This document shows positions 35,249 through 43,664 of a stretch of 48,448 nt of DNA, in pieces. The stretch covers positions 1 to 48,448 of the forward strand of contig JAGLDP010000099.1 of the NCBI GenBank assembly GCA_023145515.1. Direction: 5' to 3'. The notes beneath the pieces are model-generated. The model worked only from the letters and a program-made list of their open reading frames with translations. It was not told the DNA's origin and ran no database searches. Positions within the stretch are counted from its first letter, which is position 1. Every line of letters starts with the position of its first letter. Made by a program: the position numbers and the translations under genes. The DNA comes from Bacteroidales bacterium (GTDB lineage Bacteria; Bacteroidota; Bacteroidia; Bacteroidales; UBA12481).

Positions 35249-36681
35249 TTCTTAGAGATATTGTGATAAGTAGAGTTTGAGATATCGTTAAGCCAGTTTT
35301 GTAGAGAATGTTGCAATGAATCAGTTAACTCCGGATTTTCTATGATAATATTTGTCTGTTCCCCTGGGTCGCTTTGTAGGTTGTATAGTTCAAATGTTTC
35401 TCCATTATCAGTTGATATTAGCTTATGGGTTTGTGTTACCCATGACATTTTCCCCGGATATCGGAATCCTATTGGTGATGTTCTCTCATTTACTGTGCCT
35501 TGTATTGCTGGAAATAGACTTATGCCATCCAGTATTATGTTTTCAGGGTTCTGGAGATTAAGTATTTCGAGAACTGTTGGGAGGTAGTCGGATGTAACTG
35601 ATGGGAAATCGATTTCTAGCCCGGCCTGAATACCTTTTGGCCAAACACAAAATGCCGGGACTCTAATACCACCTTCGTACAAATCTCTCTTTTTTCCTCG
35701 AAATGGACCAGCTGAACCGGGTGTTCTTACTTCCGGACCATTGTCGCTGCAGAAGAATATGCAGGTATTATCTTTGATATTCAAAGAGTCGAGCTGATTC
35801 CATAAACGACCAATTTGATCATCAAGCGCTGTAATTGATCCATAATAAAGCTGATTTGCAAAGTCTTCATTCGGATATTTTAATGCATATTCCTCATCGA
35901 TTACTACTGGTAAATGAGGAGTGTGAGTCCAGATAGCGGCGAAAAAGGTTTCTTTATTTCGGGTTGATTGCGAGATAAATTCCATGGCTTGGTCCATGAT
36001 AATCTCGGTGTCATTTCCATCAAGCTGACCTTTAACTTCTTCGTTTCTGCCTGTCCAATATCTGGTACCGTATAATTCAGAAACATCCGTATTTCTTGCC
36101 ATCCATCCATACCTCAGACTTTCTCCAGCTTCTTCATCAAATTCTAATGGTTTTTCCATTGGGTTCCAGGTTGGAACCTTTGATTCTGTGCTGAAAAAGG
36201 TGTCGAACCCATGATCAGATGGTACTGATAAATGACTGGAATCACCGGGTTTGCCCCGATTAGCATCTTTTATTTGGTTGGTAAAGGTGCCTAAATGCCA
36301 TTTTCCAAAATGACCGGTTACATAACCCTCATTCTTTAGCAGTTCAGCAATAGTTGTTTCTGATTTGGGAAGAAATCCTGAGTTTGCATTAGGTATCCCC
36401 ATTCGGTATGGATTCCGGCCGGTTAAACAGGAGGCCCTGGTTGGGGAGCAAACAGGAGAAGCAGAATAGAACCGATTGAAAATAATGCCGGAAGAGGCAA
36501 GTTGATCCATATTTGGGGTTTGGATATCAGTATTGCCATTAAAGCCTGGATCACCCCATCCGAGATCATCTACCATTAGAAAAATGAAATTTGGACTATC
36601 GATCCCTGACTGACAAGAAATTAGTGAAAATATTATACCAATCAGGAAAGCAATTCTACTCGTTTTTGCTATATTTATCAT
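35245..36681 (-). CDS. Lipoprotein sulfatase (CSPTR)
   Basis: The 478-residue protein has lipobox LISC (Cys23), calcium residues D38-D39 in MVDDLGWGD, and the maturation motif CSPTRASCLTGRNPYRMG (C78), where threonine takes the usual serine place. Also visible are GHFGKWHLGTF, AIWTHTPHLPVV, CIFFCSDNGPE and GGIRVPAFCVWP. It matches arylsulfatase A-like S1 enzymes. Its stop overlaps the start of the second sulfatase (ATGA, 35245-35248), so the pair is translationally coupled and likely acts on one glycan in sequence. The ATG at 36681 begins the lipoprotein signal. Confidence 0.92.
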   Translation of the reverse strand: MINIAKTSRIAFLIGIIFSLISCQSGIDSPNFIFLMVDDLGWGDPGFNGNTDIQTPNMDQLASSGIIFNRFYSASPVCSPTRASCLTGRNPYRMGIPNANSGFLPKSETTIAELLKNEGYVTGHFGKWHLGTFTNQIKDANRGKPGDSSHLSVPSDHGFDTFFSTESKVPTWNPMEKPLEFDEEAGESLRYGWMARNTDVSELYGTRYWTGRNEEVKGQLDGNDTEIIMDQAMEFISQSTRNKETFFAAIWTHTPHLPVVIDEEYALKYPNEDFANQLYYGSITALDDQIGRLWNQLDSLNIKDNTCIFFCSDNGPEVRTPGSAGPFRGKKRDLYEGGIRVPAFCVWPKGIQAGLEIDFPSVTSDYLPTVLEILNLQNPENIILDGISLFPAIQGTVNERTSPIGFRYPGKMSWVTQTHKLISTDNGETFELYNLQSDPGEQTNIIIENPELTDSLQHSLQNWLNDISNSTYHNISKK

Positions 36682-36752
36682 TGGGATCGTGAAGATACAA
36701 AAAACCCGCGAAAGATTGGTAACTTGAGTTGCTAAATATAAACACTACGGAT

Positions 36753-36959
36753 ATGCTTGAACGACTAGGTTATTTTTTTCTAATTATTGCCCTTGGGGCA
36801 TGGATTTATCTACTAGTAAAAGGCTTGGTAGAAGCATTCCCAGTGGGATTAATTGGATTTATTGTTATTGCCGGATTTGGATTTTTATTCCTAAAAGTGC
36901 TTAAAGATAGACTGAGAAACAAGGAAGATGATTATTACGATAAAAATGTAGAAAAATGA
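36753..36959 (+). CDS. Small two-helix membrane protein upstream of ybjQ-like gene
   Basis: The ATG at 36753 is preferred over a TTG at 36729. The 68-residue protein has two hydrophobic helices (GYFFLIIALGAWIYLLVKGLV and VGLIGFIVIAGFGFLFLKVL) and a charged C-terminal tail. Its stop overlaps the next start (ATGA, 36956-36959), so it is probably an inner-membrane partner of the YbjQ-like protein. No family was recognised. Confidence 0.75.
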   Translation: MLERLGYFFLIIALGAWIYLLVKGLVEAFPVGLIGFIVIAGFGFLFLKVLKDRLRNKEDDYYDKNVEK

Positions 36960-37291
36960 GAATAGTAAATGACGTATTGGTAACTACTCAGGATGAGTTT
37001 AGTGAATATAAAATAACCCAGACTCTTGGCTTGGCAAAGGGTAATACAATCAGAGCCCGCCACATTGGTAAAGATATTTTGGCAGGATTACGAAGTATTA
37101 TTGGTGGTGAGATTGATGAATACACAAAAGTATTTGCTGAGGCTCGCGAACAGGCTATTGACCGCATGATTGCTGATGCAAAGAAGATGGGAGCGGATGG
37201 TGTGGTATGTATGCGATTAACTACCTCTACCGTAATGCAGGGCGCAGCAGAATTACTTGCCTACGGTACAGCAGTTAAACTTGACAAGTAA
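36956..37291 (+). CDS. YbjQ/UPF0145 family protein
   Basis: The 111-residue protein shows the YbjQ pattern: ITQTLGLAKGNTIRARHIGKDILAGLRSIIGGE, EAREQAIDRMIADAKKMGADGVVCMRLTTS, and an ending AYGTAVKLDK. The family is called heavy-metal binding on weak evidence and forms pentameric rings. Translation is coupled to the small membrane protein before it. Its cellular role is unknown. Confidence 0.9.
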   Translation: MRIVNDVLVTTQDEFSEYKITQTLGLAKGNTIRARHIGKDILAGLRSIIGGEIDEYTKVFAEAREQAIDRMIADAKKMGADGVVCMRLTTSTVMQGAAELLAYGTAVKLDK

Positions 37292-37304
37292 AATAATAGT
37301 CTAA

Positions 37305-37925
37305 TTATTCTCCGAAAAACCTGATTCCGTCACGGATCAAAAATACTGCCAGAATAATGAGGATGGCACCTAATATTCGGATCACCCACAGATAGCCTTT
37401 GGAGCCTAGTATATTCTTGGATTTATCGGATATCCAGGCAATTACAAGTTTTGCACCTACAATGCATACATAGAATCCTATCACAAAGGCTATGCCGGCC
37501 CAAGGGGTCAGATTCCAGGCTTTGATAACCATGGGTGACCCGACTAAAAGCCAGAACAGGTAAGGATGGGGGCTTAAAAAGTTGGCGAAAACTCCTTTCC
37601 AGAAAGTGGTAAATCTTGGGGTTTTAAGTTCTCCCTGTATGGGTTTTACACGAATACTTTCGTATGCCAGGAGAAGAATAAAGCCAGCGCCAAGGAATGA
37701 AATGATTCCCAGAATAGTATCGTATTCAGATAACCGGGTGAGAAGAAAAAGCGTGAATGCAACTATGGGCAGATCAGAGAAGAGAGGTACTGTAGCCACT
37801 TTCATACCCGCTTTTCGTCCGTTCTGCAGACTCTCACGGATTACTAAGGCAAGAATGGGACCGGGAGATATGCCGGCTACTAAGCCGAGGGTTGCACCGG
37901 TGAGGAGGTATTTATAAATATCCAT
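37305..37925 (-). CDS. LysE-family exporter
   Basis: The frame opens at a TTG (37937), but the ATG at 37925 (MDIYKYLLTGATLGLVAGISPGP) is the better start, giving 206 residues. The family motif GISPGPILALV in helix 1 is followed by FLGAGFILLLAYESIR, NFLSPHPYLFWL and a total of about six hydrophobic segments. LysE-type proteins export amino acids such as lysine, homoserine or threonine through the inner membrane. The substrate is unknown. It converges on the ybjQ-like gene with 13 bases between, where an AT-rich AATAAT/ATTATT pair could form a weak hairpin. Confidence 0.9.
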   Translation of the reverse strand: MDIYKYLLTGATLGLVAGISPGPILALVIRESLQNGRKAGMKVATVPLFSDLPIVAFTLFLLTRLSEYDTILGIISFLGAGFILLLAYESIRVKPIQGELKTPRFTTFWKGVFANFLSPHPYLFWLLVGSPMVIKAWNLTPWAGIAFVIGFYVCIVGAKLVIAWISDKSKNILGSKGYLWVIRILGAILIILAVFLIRDGIRFFGE

Positions 37926-37939
37926 ATTTATCGGCAAGA

Positions 37940-39148
37940 TTATACGTCCTGTAATAGAAAGTCAATCAGATTAATCCATTGAATGCCATTACGGTTATTG
38001 CTTAGATGTTTATCCAGGGATAACACAACTTTTGGATAATTGTCAGTGACTTTTTCAAGAGCGCCAAATTCGCGATTAATTGTTTTTTGATTGGCAAGTA
38101 AATAGGCTACCTGGAAATAGCTTTGCCTATTATTTTTTGTCGCGATGAAGTCAATTTCCAAATCATTTATTTTTCCAATGCTTACCTGGTATCCACGAGA
38201 TAATAATTCGAGATACACTATGTTTTCGAGTTGACCGGCAATATCATTTAGCTTATATCCAATCAAGCTATTTCTCAGTCCGATATCTCCGGCGTAATAC
38301 TTTTCGTGAATTTCAAGCAGACGTTTTCCTTTAATGTCGAAGCGATTGACTTTATGAAAGATGAATGCAGTTGTGAGCATGCTGAGATAGGCCTGGATTG
38401 TATCAACAGAACCCTTAATGCGCTGAGATTTAAGGAAATCTGCAATCCTCTTGGATGAGGTAATGTTGCCACAATTGTCTGCTACAAACCTGGTTAGTCT
38501 CTCAAGAAGTGCGATGTCGCGCAAATTGTTTCTGGCAACCACATCTTTGAGCAATATGGAACTTACTATCGCTGAAGTGTACTGCCCAACAACTTCATCG
38601 TCATATTCCATGTGGTGAATCCCTGGGAATCCCCCGTATCTCATAAACAAACCGAACTCTGATTCCCATTTATCCGGATCTGACACCCCTCGAAACAACA
38701 GAAATTCCGAAAAGCTTAAAGGGTATAGGTTAATCTCAACATACCTTCCTGTAATGTATGTTGCGAGTTCAGAAGATAGTAGTCGGGAATTTGATCCGGT
38801 AATATAAATATCTGCAATTTGATCAGTTAGCAATCCTGATATTGTCTTTTCCCAACCCTCAATTTCCTGTATCTCATCAATAAAAAGATATTTAGCCCCA
38901 TCTTTATTAGCAAATTGATCCTTAACATATTGAGCCAGTTGTTGAGCATTCACGAGCCAATTAAATTCCAGCGAATCCTTATTGACGAGAAGCAGGTTTT
39001 CTTCATGAACACCTTGCTCGACAAAAGATTGTCTGATCATTTTTAGCAAAGTACTCTTTCCACAACGCCTGATCCCAGTGATTACTTTGATTACAGGTTT
39101 GTCGATAAATGGAATAATTCGATGAAGATATCGCTCTCTTTGGATCAT
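37940..39148 (-). CDS. AAA_14/DUF4143 ATPase
   Basis: The 402-residue protein has Walker A GIRRCGKSTLL (25-35), Walker B YLFIDEIQEI (D91, E92), an ITGSNSRLLS sensor (about 117-126) and YPLSFSEFLLFRG, as in AAA_14. The C-terminal DUF4143 has a winged-helix-like segment (ITSSKRIADFLKSQRIKGSVDTI) and a nuclease-like fold LEIDFIATKNNRQSYFQV after LENIVYLELLSRGYQV. These proteins are abundant in Bacteroidota and archaea; their role is unresolved, with suggestions of toxin-like or regulatory activity. Its promoter carries direct repeats. It follows 2 bases after the convention boundary of lysE on the same strand and may be co-transcribed with it. Confidence 0.88.
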   Translation of the reverse strand: MIQRERYLHRIIPFIDKPVIKVITGIRRCGKSTLLKMIRQSFVEQGVHEENLLLVNKDSLEFNWLVNAQQLAQYVKDQFANKDGAKYLFIDEIQEIEGWEKTISGLLTDQIADIYITGSNSRLLSSELATYITGRYVEINLYPLSFSEFLLFRGVSDPDKWESEFGLFMRYGGFPGIHHMEYDDEVVGQYTSAIVSSILLKDVVARNNLRDIALLERLTRFVADNCGNITSSKRIADFLKSQRIKGSVDTIQAYLSMLTTAFIFHKVNRFDIKGKRLLEIHEKYYAGDIGLRNSLIGYKLNDIAGQLENIVYLELLSRGYQVSIGKINDLEIDFIATKNNRQSYFQVAYLLANQKTINREFGALEKVTDNYPKVVLSLDKHLSNNRNGIQWINLIDFLLQDV

Positions 39149-39157
39149 TATTATTAA

Positions 39158-39206
39158 GAATATAGTCTAATCTTATCAAAGATACGAAAAAGTTACGAAT
39201 ATAGTC
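39158..39206. promoter_or_regulatory. Direct repeats bracketing the DUF4143 ATPase promoter
   Basis: GAATATAGTC occurs at 39158-39167 and 39197-39206 in the same orientation, 39 bases apart, with further matches on one side (TTAA/TTAC before). The -7 element lies between them. They are candidate operator sites. Confidence 0.55.
39177..39184 (-). promoter_or_regulatory. -7 element of the DUF4143 ATPase gene
   Basis: TATCTTTG on the minus strand, identical to the -7 box of the other ATPase gene (12346) and likewise followed by ATAA. It lies 28 bases before the ATG. Confidence 0.5.
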
Positions 39207-39277
39207 GAAATTAGTGTCTCGTTCTATACCATGCTGCCAAAACCAGAAGTATGCATACATGGGCAACTGAATAACCG

Positions 39278-41527
39278 TCATTTCTTCTTATAATGCACTA
39301 AACTAAACCATTTGTTGGAATCGGTAAAAATCCTTTCGGTTTCTAAACCTCCCCAGTAACCCATGGTTCTGATGATATCATGATTGAATTTATGCGAGTT
39401 TTCGGTATGAATTGTTTCTCCCTTTTTGATCAGAATGGCTGCATCTGTGGATTTGACCTTAATGATCATATCTGCTTTGGCTATCAGATGCATTTCAATT
39501 CTGTTAAAACCTTCATTATAGAAAGCCAGATGATCAAATTCTGAATGATTGAAGTTTGTATTGGCGAGCTTGTTAATTACGTTTAAAATATTTTTATTGA
39601 ACTCCGCAGTGATTTGCTTGTCATCATTATAGGCTTTTTCTAATATGTGGGTATCTTTTACCATGTCCATTCCCAGTAAAAAGCTTTCATCTTGTTGCAT
39701 TTCTTCTCCCAAGAGCTTCATAAACTGTTGGATTTCTGCAATGTTGAGATTGCCTATCGTACTGCCAAAGAAACAGAAAAGTCTTTTTCCGGTTTTTGGT
39801 ATGAGATTTAGCTGGTGCAGGAAATCAGCTACAATTCCCTGTACTTTTATCATTGGAAAGTCAGTGGCCAGACTTGCTGAAGACATTTCAATTGCAGACT
39901 GACTGATATCTACAGGGAAATATTTTATTGAAGGTAATTTTTCAATAGGAATTTGTTGCAATAGTAAACTGATTTTTGAATGATCACCACTGCCCAATTC
40001 AATAATGTTAAGATTAGTAAAATCAAGGTTCAGGTCTTTCCCAATGGTAGATAATATACTTTTTTCAGTTCGCGTGGGGTAATACTCATCAAGTTGTGTA
40101 ATTGCCTCAAAGAGCTCTGAACCTCTTGGATCATAAAAAAATTTACTTGAGATATATTTGGGAAAGGCCTTGAGTCCGGTAATTATTTCTTTCTGCACAT
40201 TATTGATACCTATTTTGGGTAAATGGTTATCTATGCTTACAGGCTCCGGAACTCCGGTTTCGAAAGGATTTTCAGAATCATTGCTCCACTCAAACCAACC
40301 GCCATCAAAAACTGAAACCCTGGGCCAGCCCATTAACCAGGCGTTGTAAAAGGCCTCACTTCCACGCCATCCTGTGCCACAATAAAATGCAAGGTGTTTA
40401 TCCGGAGTAATTCCAACTTCCTCCCAGATATCAATTACCTCATGAAATTCCCGTATGGTATGGTCAACATTTCTGTAATTTTCCATATGATATGCATCTG
40501 AGCCACAATTTCCGAAAACAGCACCCGGAATACGTCCTGTCTTCACTATATAATTGTAACCACTTACTTCACCAATGTATTCTGGCCAGCTACGTACACA
40601 AACCAGATTGGCATCAGTTGATTTCAACATTTCTTTTGCCTCAGGAATATCAACTGCGAGTTCAGGTTTTTGAGGAATGCTTACACCGAAATCGGATATG
40701 GGATTTCTAAGCACATCGTCTGTTTCAACTTCATAACCAGCATCTTTCCATGACTGGAAGCCTCCGTTTAAAACTCTTACATCTTTAACTCCTGCATACA
40801 TCATAATAAATGCACAACGAATTGCTCCAATATGTCCGGCAGCACTACCGGGGAAGTCATCATCATTATCAGGTGACATAAACTTCCCATATAATACAAC
40901 AGTAGTATCTGCAGTAATTCCGTGTTTTTCCAGGGATGTTTTTAACTCTTCCGGAGTTCGTCGGGTCCAGGTTTCAGGTGCTTCAAGAGCTAAGGTATCA
41001 ATGTCTATAGCGCCAGGTATATGTCCTGAAAGATATGCCTCACGATTGCGGTAATGCGCATGGCAGATTACTGTTTTTCCTCCCTTATGTTCCAGTGGGC
41101 TCCCGCCCTCAATTATAGTCCTGACCCAGTCTGGATAAACCAATTGCCTGTACCTTTCTAATCTTTCTAAGGGTAAACCCTCATTTACAGCCCATTCTTC
41201 AATAAAGAGATTGTAAACAGAAACATTCTGATAACCTACTTTTATGAAAAACGTAGCAACGGTTTGACTTTGTTCAGGTGTATATCCGTAAACAACAATC
41301 TGATGTTCGGGCAAAATATGTTTTGATCGAACTATTTCGATCCAGTCCATGTATTTTGTCCATTTGAGAGGTAATGATTTTGCTCCTTTTATGTGTCCGC
41401 CCCGAAACTCCTTTTCAAGCTTCCATCCGTTGTATGCATCAACAGGACGAACGTCTAGGATTTTCAGGTTCTTGTTATCAATAAGAGCTACCAATTCCTT
41501 GGTAGTTAGTTCATCTATTTTCGTCAT
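39278..41527 (-). CDS. EanB-EanA fusion: triple-rhodanese sulfurtransferase joined to EgtD-like histidine methyltransferase
   Basis: This 749-residue protein has three rhodanese-like domains (about 1-120, 125-275 and 290-430). Only the third keeps the catalytic loop CGTGWR (C383); the first two have YTPEQS and YGKFMSP instead. Segments CHAHYRNREAYLSGHIPGA and KFMSPDNDDDFPGSAAGHIG closely resemble Chlorobium EanB as remembered. With a constant offset of 29, C155, C310, C341, C383 and Y324 fall on EanB C184, C339, C370, C412 and Y353. From about 445 an EgtD-like domain follows: SKFFYDPRGSELFEAIT, LDEYYPTRTE, ELGSGDHSK, FFGSTIGNL (584-593) and NRIEMHLI. EgtD/EanA trimethylates histidine to hercynine; EanB adds sulfur from a persulfide to give ergothioneine without oxygen. 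One chain could do both. A small ORF and a SUI1 gene lie upstream. Confidence 0.9.
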   Translation of the reverse strand: MTKIDELTTKELVALIDNKNLKILDVRPVDAYNGWKLEKEFRGGHIKGAKSLPLKWTKYMDWIEIVRSKHILPEHQIVVYGYTPEQSQTVATFFIKVGYQNVSVYNLFIEEWAVNEGLPLERLERYRQLVYPDWVRTIIEGGSPLEHKGGKTVICHAHYRNREAYLSGHIPGAIDIDTLALEAPETWTRRTPEELKTSLEKHGITADTTVVLYGKFMSPDNDDDFPGSAAGHIGAIRCAFIMMYAGVKDVRVLNGGFQSWKDAGYEVETDDVLRNPISDFGVSIPQKPELAVDIPEAKEMLKSTDANLVCVRSWPEYIGEVSGYNYIVKTGRIPGAVFGNCGSDAYHMENYRNVDHTIREFHEVIDIWEEVGITPDKHLAFYCGTGWRGSEAFYNAWLMGWPRVSVFDGGWFEWSNDSENPFETGVPEPVSIDNHLPKIGINNVQKEIITGLKAFPKYISSKFFYDPRGSELFEAITQLDEYYPTRTEKSILSTIGKDLNLDFTNLNIIELGSGDHSKISLLLQQIPIEKLPSIKYFPVDISQSAIEMSSASLATDFPMIKVQGIVADFLHQLNLIPKTGKRLFCFFGSTIGNLNIAEIQQFMKLLGEEMQQDESFLLGMDMVKDTHILEKAYNDDKQITAEFNKNILNVINKLANTNFNHSEFDHLAFYNEGFNRIEMHLIAKADMIIKVKSTDAAILIKKGETIHTENSHKFNHDIIRTMGYWGGLETERIFTDSNKWFSLVHYKKK

Positions 41528-41545
41528 TTATCTAACAGGATTTCA

Positions 41546-41707
41546 TTAAATATGCTGAATGTCGGTAAAATCTGCAACCGCAGTACTGTCTGTAACAACA
41601 TCTGAAACACTGAGTTTGTGAACATCGTTAACAGCATTAGTGCGGGCAAATACTTTCAATTGAAGTTTTTCTTTGAATGAAACCTCAAAGTGGAGCTTCT
41701 TTTCCAT
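41546..41707 (-). CDS. Small hypothetical protein upstream of the EanB-EanA fusion
   Basis: A 53-residue frame from the ATG at 41707 (MEKKLHFEVSFKEKLQLKVF) uses codons like its neighbours and ends 18 bases before the fusion gene. A longer start at 41749 adds a hydrophobic MHILFLSCLKATEL, which looks less natural. No family is recognised and there is no signal peptide or membrane helix in the short form. It may be a cytosolic companion of the fusion gene or spurious. Confidence 0.45.
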   Translation of the reverse strand: MEKKLHFEVSFKEKLQLKVFARTNAVNDVHKLSVSDVVTDSTAVADFTDIQHI

Positions 41708-41794
41708 AAGTTCTGTTGCTTTCAAACATGAAAGAAACAATATGTGCATTAATTTCGATTGAGATAATAGTAATATCCTTAGTGTTAGTACACT

Positions 41795-42139
41795 CTAAAT
41801 GCCTGATAGTTTAGTTTTATATTCAGCTGCAGCTAATAGCTGAACAATCTTATTCCGGAAGTCTCCCTGAATAAGAATTTCACCATCTTTAACAGTGCCG
41901 CCTACACCGCACTTAGTTTTAAGCAATTTACCGAGAGTCTTCAAATCATCTTCATTGCCTGTAAAACCAGTAACTAGGGTTACAGATTTCCCTTTGCGCT
42001 TGCGCTTATCAAGGCTCACAATGAGTTTTTGTTGCTGAGGAGGCAGGGTCTCTGTTTCTTCCTGCTCGTCTTTGTTATATTCGTAATCGTTACTAGTTGA
42101 GTAAACAACCCCAAGCCGATCTTTCCAATCTTTTGCCAT
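41795..42139 (-). CDS. SUI1/YciH-family translation factor
   Basis: The 114-residue protein has the eIF1/SUI1 domain after a disordered acidic stretch: [65 protein letters not shown]. The basic RKRKGK loop and the motif [10 protein letters not shown] are the family hallmarks. Bacterial YciH acts on start-site selection fidelity in vitro; its cellular role is modest. It begins 19 bases after the end of the aminotransferase remnant. Confidence 0.93.
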   Translation of the reverse strand: MAKDWKDRLGVVYSTSNDYEYNKDEQEETETLPPQQQKLIVSLDKRKRKGKSVTLVTGFTGNEDDLKTLGKLLKTKCGVGGTVKDGEILIQGDFRNKIVQLLAAAEYKTKLSGI

Positions 42140-42158
42140 AATCCGGATATTTTTATTG

Positions 42159-42348
42159 TTATTTCAAGAAATTTTCTAGTGCTTCAAGACCATCACTGAA
42201 GCCATCTCTACCAAGGCCTAATCTGAAATAGGATCTGGGATAGTCATAGACAGATGAGAGGCTCACAATCCGAACTGCTTAGCAAGAATTTTACTGAGAA
42301 TTCAAATTCCGCGAAGTAGCGTTCGAGTTTGAAGGTGCTGATTCTCAC
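42159..42348 (-). pseudogene. Class I/II aminotransferase reduced to N- and C-terminal ends
   Basis: On the minus strand a GTG at 42348 opens RISTFKLERYFAEFEFSV then KFLLSSSDCEPL, the recognisable N-terminus of a Bacteroidota PLP aminotransferase. After about 31 residues the frame ends (ICL, stop). In another frame SSVYDYPRSYFRLGLGRDG continues to [10 protein letters not shown] and a stop at 42159, which is the C-terminal end of the same family. The roughly 370-residue middle, including the PLP lysine, is missing, with a junction near 42255-42262. The GTG overlaps the TGA of the MFS gene, so the intact gene was once translationally coupled to it. Family identification rests on memory of these ends. 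Confidence 0.7.
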
Positions 42349-43610
42349 GAGTTATTTTCTATTATCATTTTTGATTCTCTTAACATTAATACTCCGATCA
42401 ATGCTATCACAGATAGTCCTGCGAAGATTGTCATGAAGTCGCCCAGATACTGGTTGTCTCTGATACTCATACCTGCCACAAATACCAATCCTGTTACTTG
42501 TCCTACCCACAAAAGTATGGATTGTGAGGCTGATTCAGGGGCTGGATAGCTGATTTCGGCCGCATATTGAAAACCAATCGGACCTGCACTCATTACAAAG
42601 AAGCCCAGGATGAAGGAACTTATTAAATTCAATGTGTATATACTTGCTGGATCACCCGCTATTTTGTGGGCAAATGCCATTCCGAATATTCCGGGAACCA
42701 TTCCGGCCAGGCAGATTACCAGGAATAGTTTTCGTTTTCTAAATTTATCAGACAGAGTGGGTAATATTAATGCTCCGAGGATACCTCCGATAAGCATCAA
42801 TCCGCCAATTAGTCCATCAGAGTCCTGTACTCCGGTATGTTCTGCAATGGCGTCGGTTAGCGAGCTCACTGCATTAAAAATCCCTAATCCTATAAAGAAT
42901 AGGAGGATAGTCAGGAGCATATCCCGGTTTTTGAGCATGCCTCGTATTCCGGTTCCAAATGATTGACGAACATATTCTTCACCAGAAGGAGGAGTAGGTG
43001 GATGTTCCCGGATGAAAACCAATACCAAGACAGCAGCCCCCACAGATATAAGTCCATAAATCAATAGCATTCTTTCAAATCCTTCACCATATCCGGGGAG
43101 GGCAGGATCGGAACCAATTATCATTGGTGTAATCAGCATGGCAATTATTATCCCTAAGTATTGCGCAAGAGCAGACATTCCTGCAGCCATTCCCCTTCCC
43201 TTCAGCGGGAACCATCGTACACTTACAGCAGTTATGGCATTCAGAATAAATGGCTGGGCAATAGCTAATCCTATTTGGGCAATCACCACCCATAAAAAAC
43301 TTGAGGCCATCACAGCTTTAAGAAGTCCGAACACTCCGGTAAGAATTGCCCCTGTCCAAAGGCCTGCCTTTATGCCGTATGTATCAATAATATAGGACGC
43401 CGGAAAACTGACAATCAGATAGACCAGCATGTAGACCATAGCCAGAAAATCGATATTGAAGAATGACTGAGGATTAAACTGCCCTGAATAAAAAACTTCT
43501 GCAGGGCGAGCAACAGCAGCATGGGCCAGCCACTGAATTTGAATCACCATGGAGATTAGCATGAAAACACCCAGAATTACGAAACGATAAGGATAAACAC
43601 GAGGGGCCAT
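42345..43610 (-). CDS. MFS transporter, FLVCR-like
   Basis: The frame opens with a TTG at 43658, but the ATG at 43610 (MAPRVYPYRFVILGVFML) is the natural start of helix 1, giving 421 residues. About twelve hydrophobic segments, GRGMAAGMSALAQYLG after VRWFPLKGR, NRDM at the start of the C-terminal bundle and DKFRKRK in the A-like loop fit MFS. NIDFLAMVYMLVYLIVSFPASYIIDTYG resembles FLVCR/heme-choline transporter-like members. The substrate is not readable. Its stop overlaps the start of the deleted aminotransferase gene, so the two formed a transport-plus-catabolism unit. Confidence 0.85.
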   Translation of the reverse strand: MAPRVYPYRFVILGVFMLISMVIQIQWLAHAAVARPAEVFYSGQFNPQSFFNIDFLAMVYMLVYLIVSFPASYIIDTYGIKAGLWTGAILTGVFGLLKAVMASSFLWVVIAQIGLAIAQPFILNAITAVSVRWFPLKGRGMAAGMSALAQYLGIIIAMLITPMIIGSDPALPGYGEGFERMLLIYGLISVGAAVLVLVFIREHPPTPPSGEEYVRQSFGTGIRGMLKNRDMLLTILLFFIGLGIFNAVSSLTDAIAEHTGVQDSDGLIGGLMLIGGILGALILPTLSDKFRKRKLFLVICLAGMVPGIFGMAFAHKIAGDPASIYTLNLISSFILGFFVMSAGPIGFQYAAEISYPAPESASQSILLWVGQVTGLVFVAGMSIRDNQYLGDFMTIFAGLSVIALIGVLMLRESKMIIENNS

Positions 43611-43664
43611 AGGAATTTTCGAATTATTTGAAAATAATATTCGGAAACAAGTCACCAATATACA

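Noticed and set aside
37582-37917. 111-codon plus-strand frame
   Set aside because: Shadow of the lysE gene, whose membrane pattern and GISPGP motif are convincing on the minus strand.
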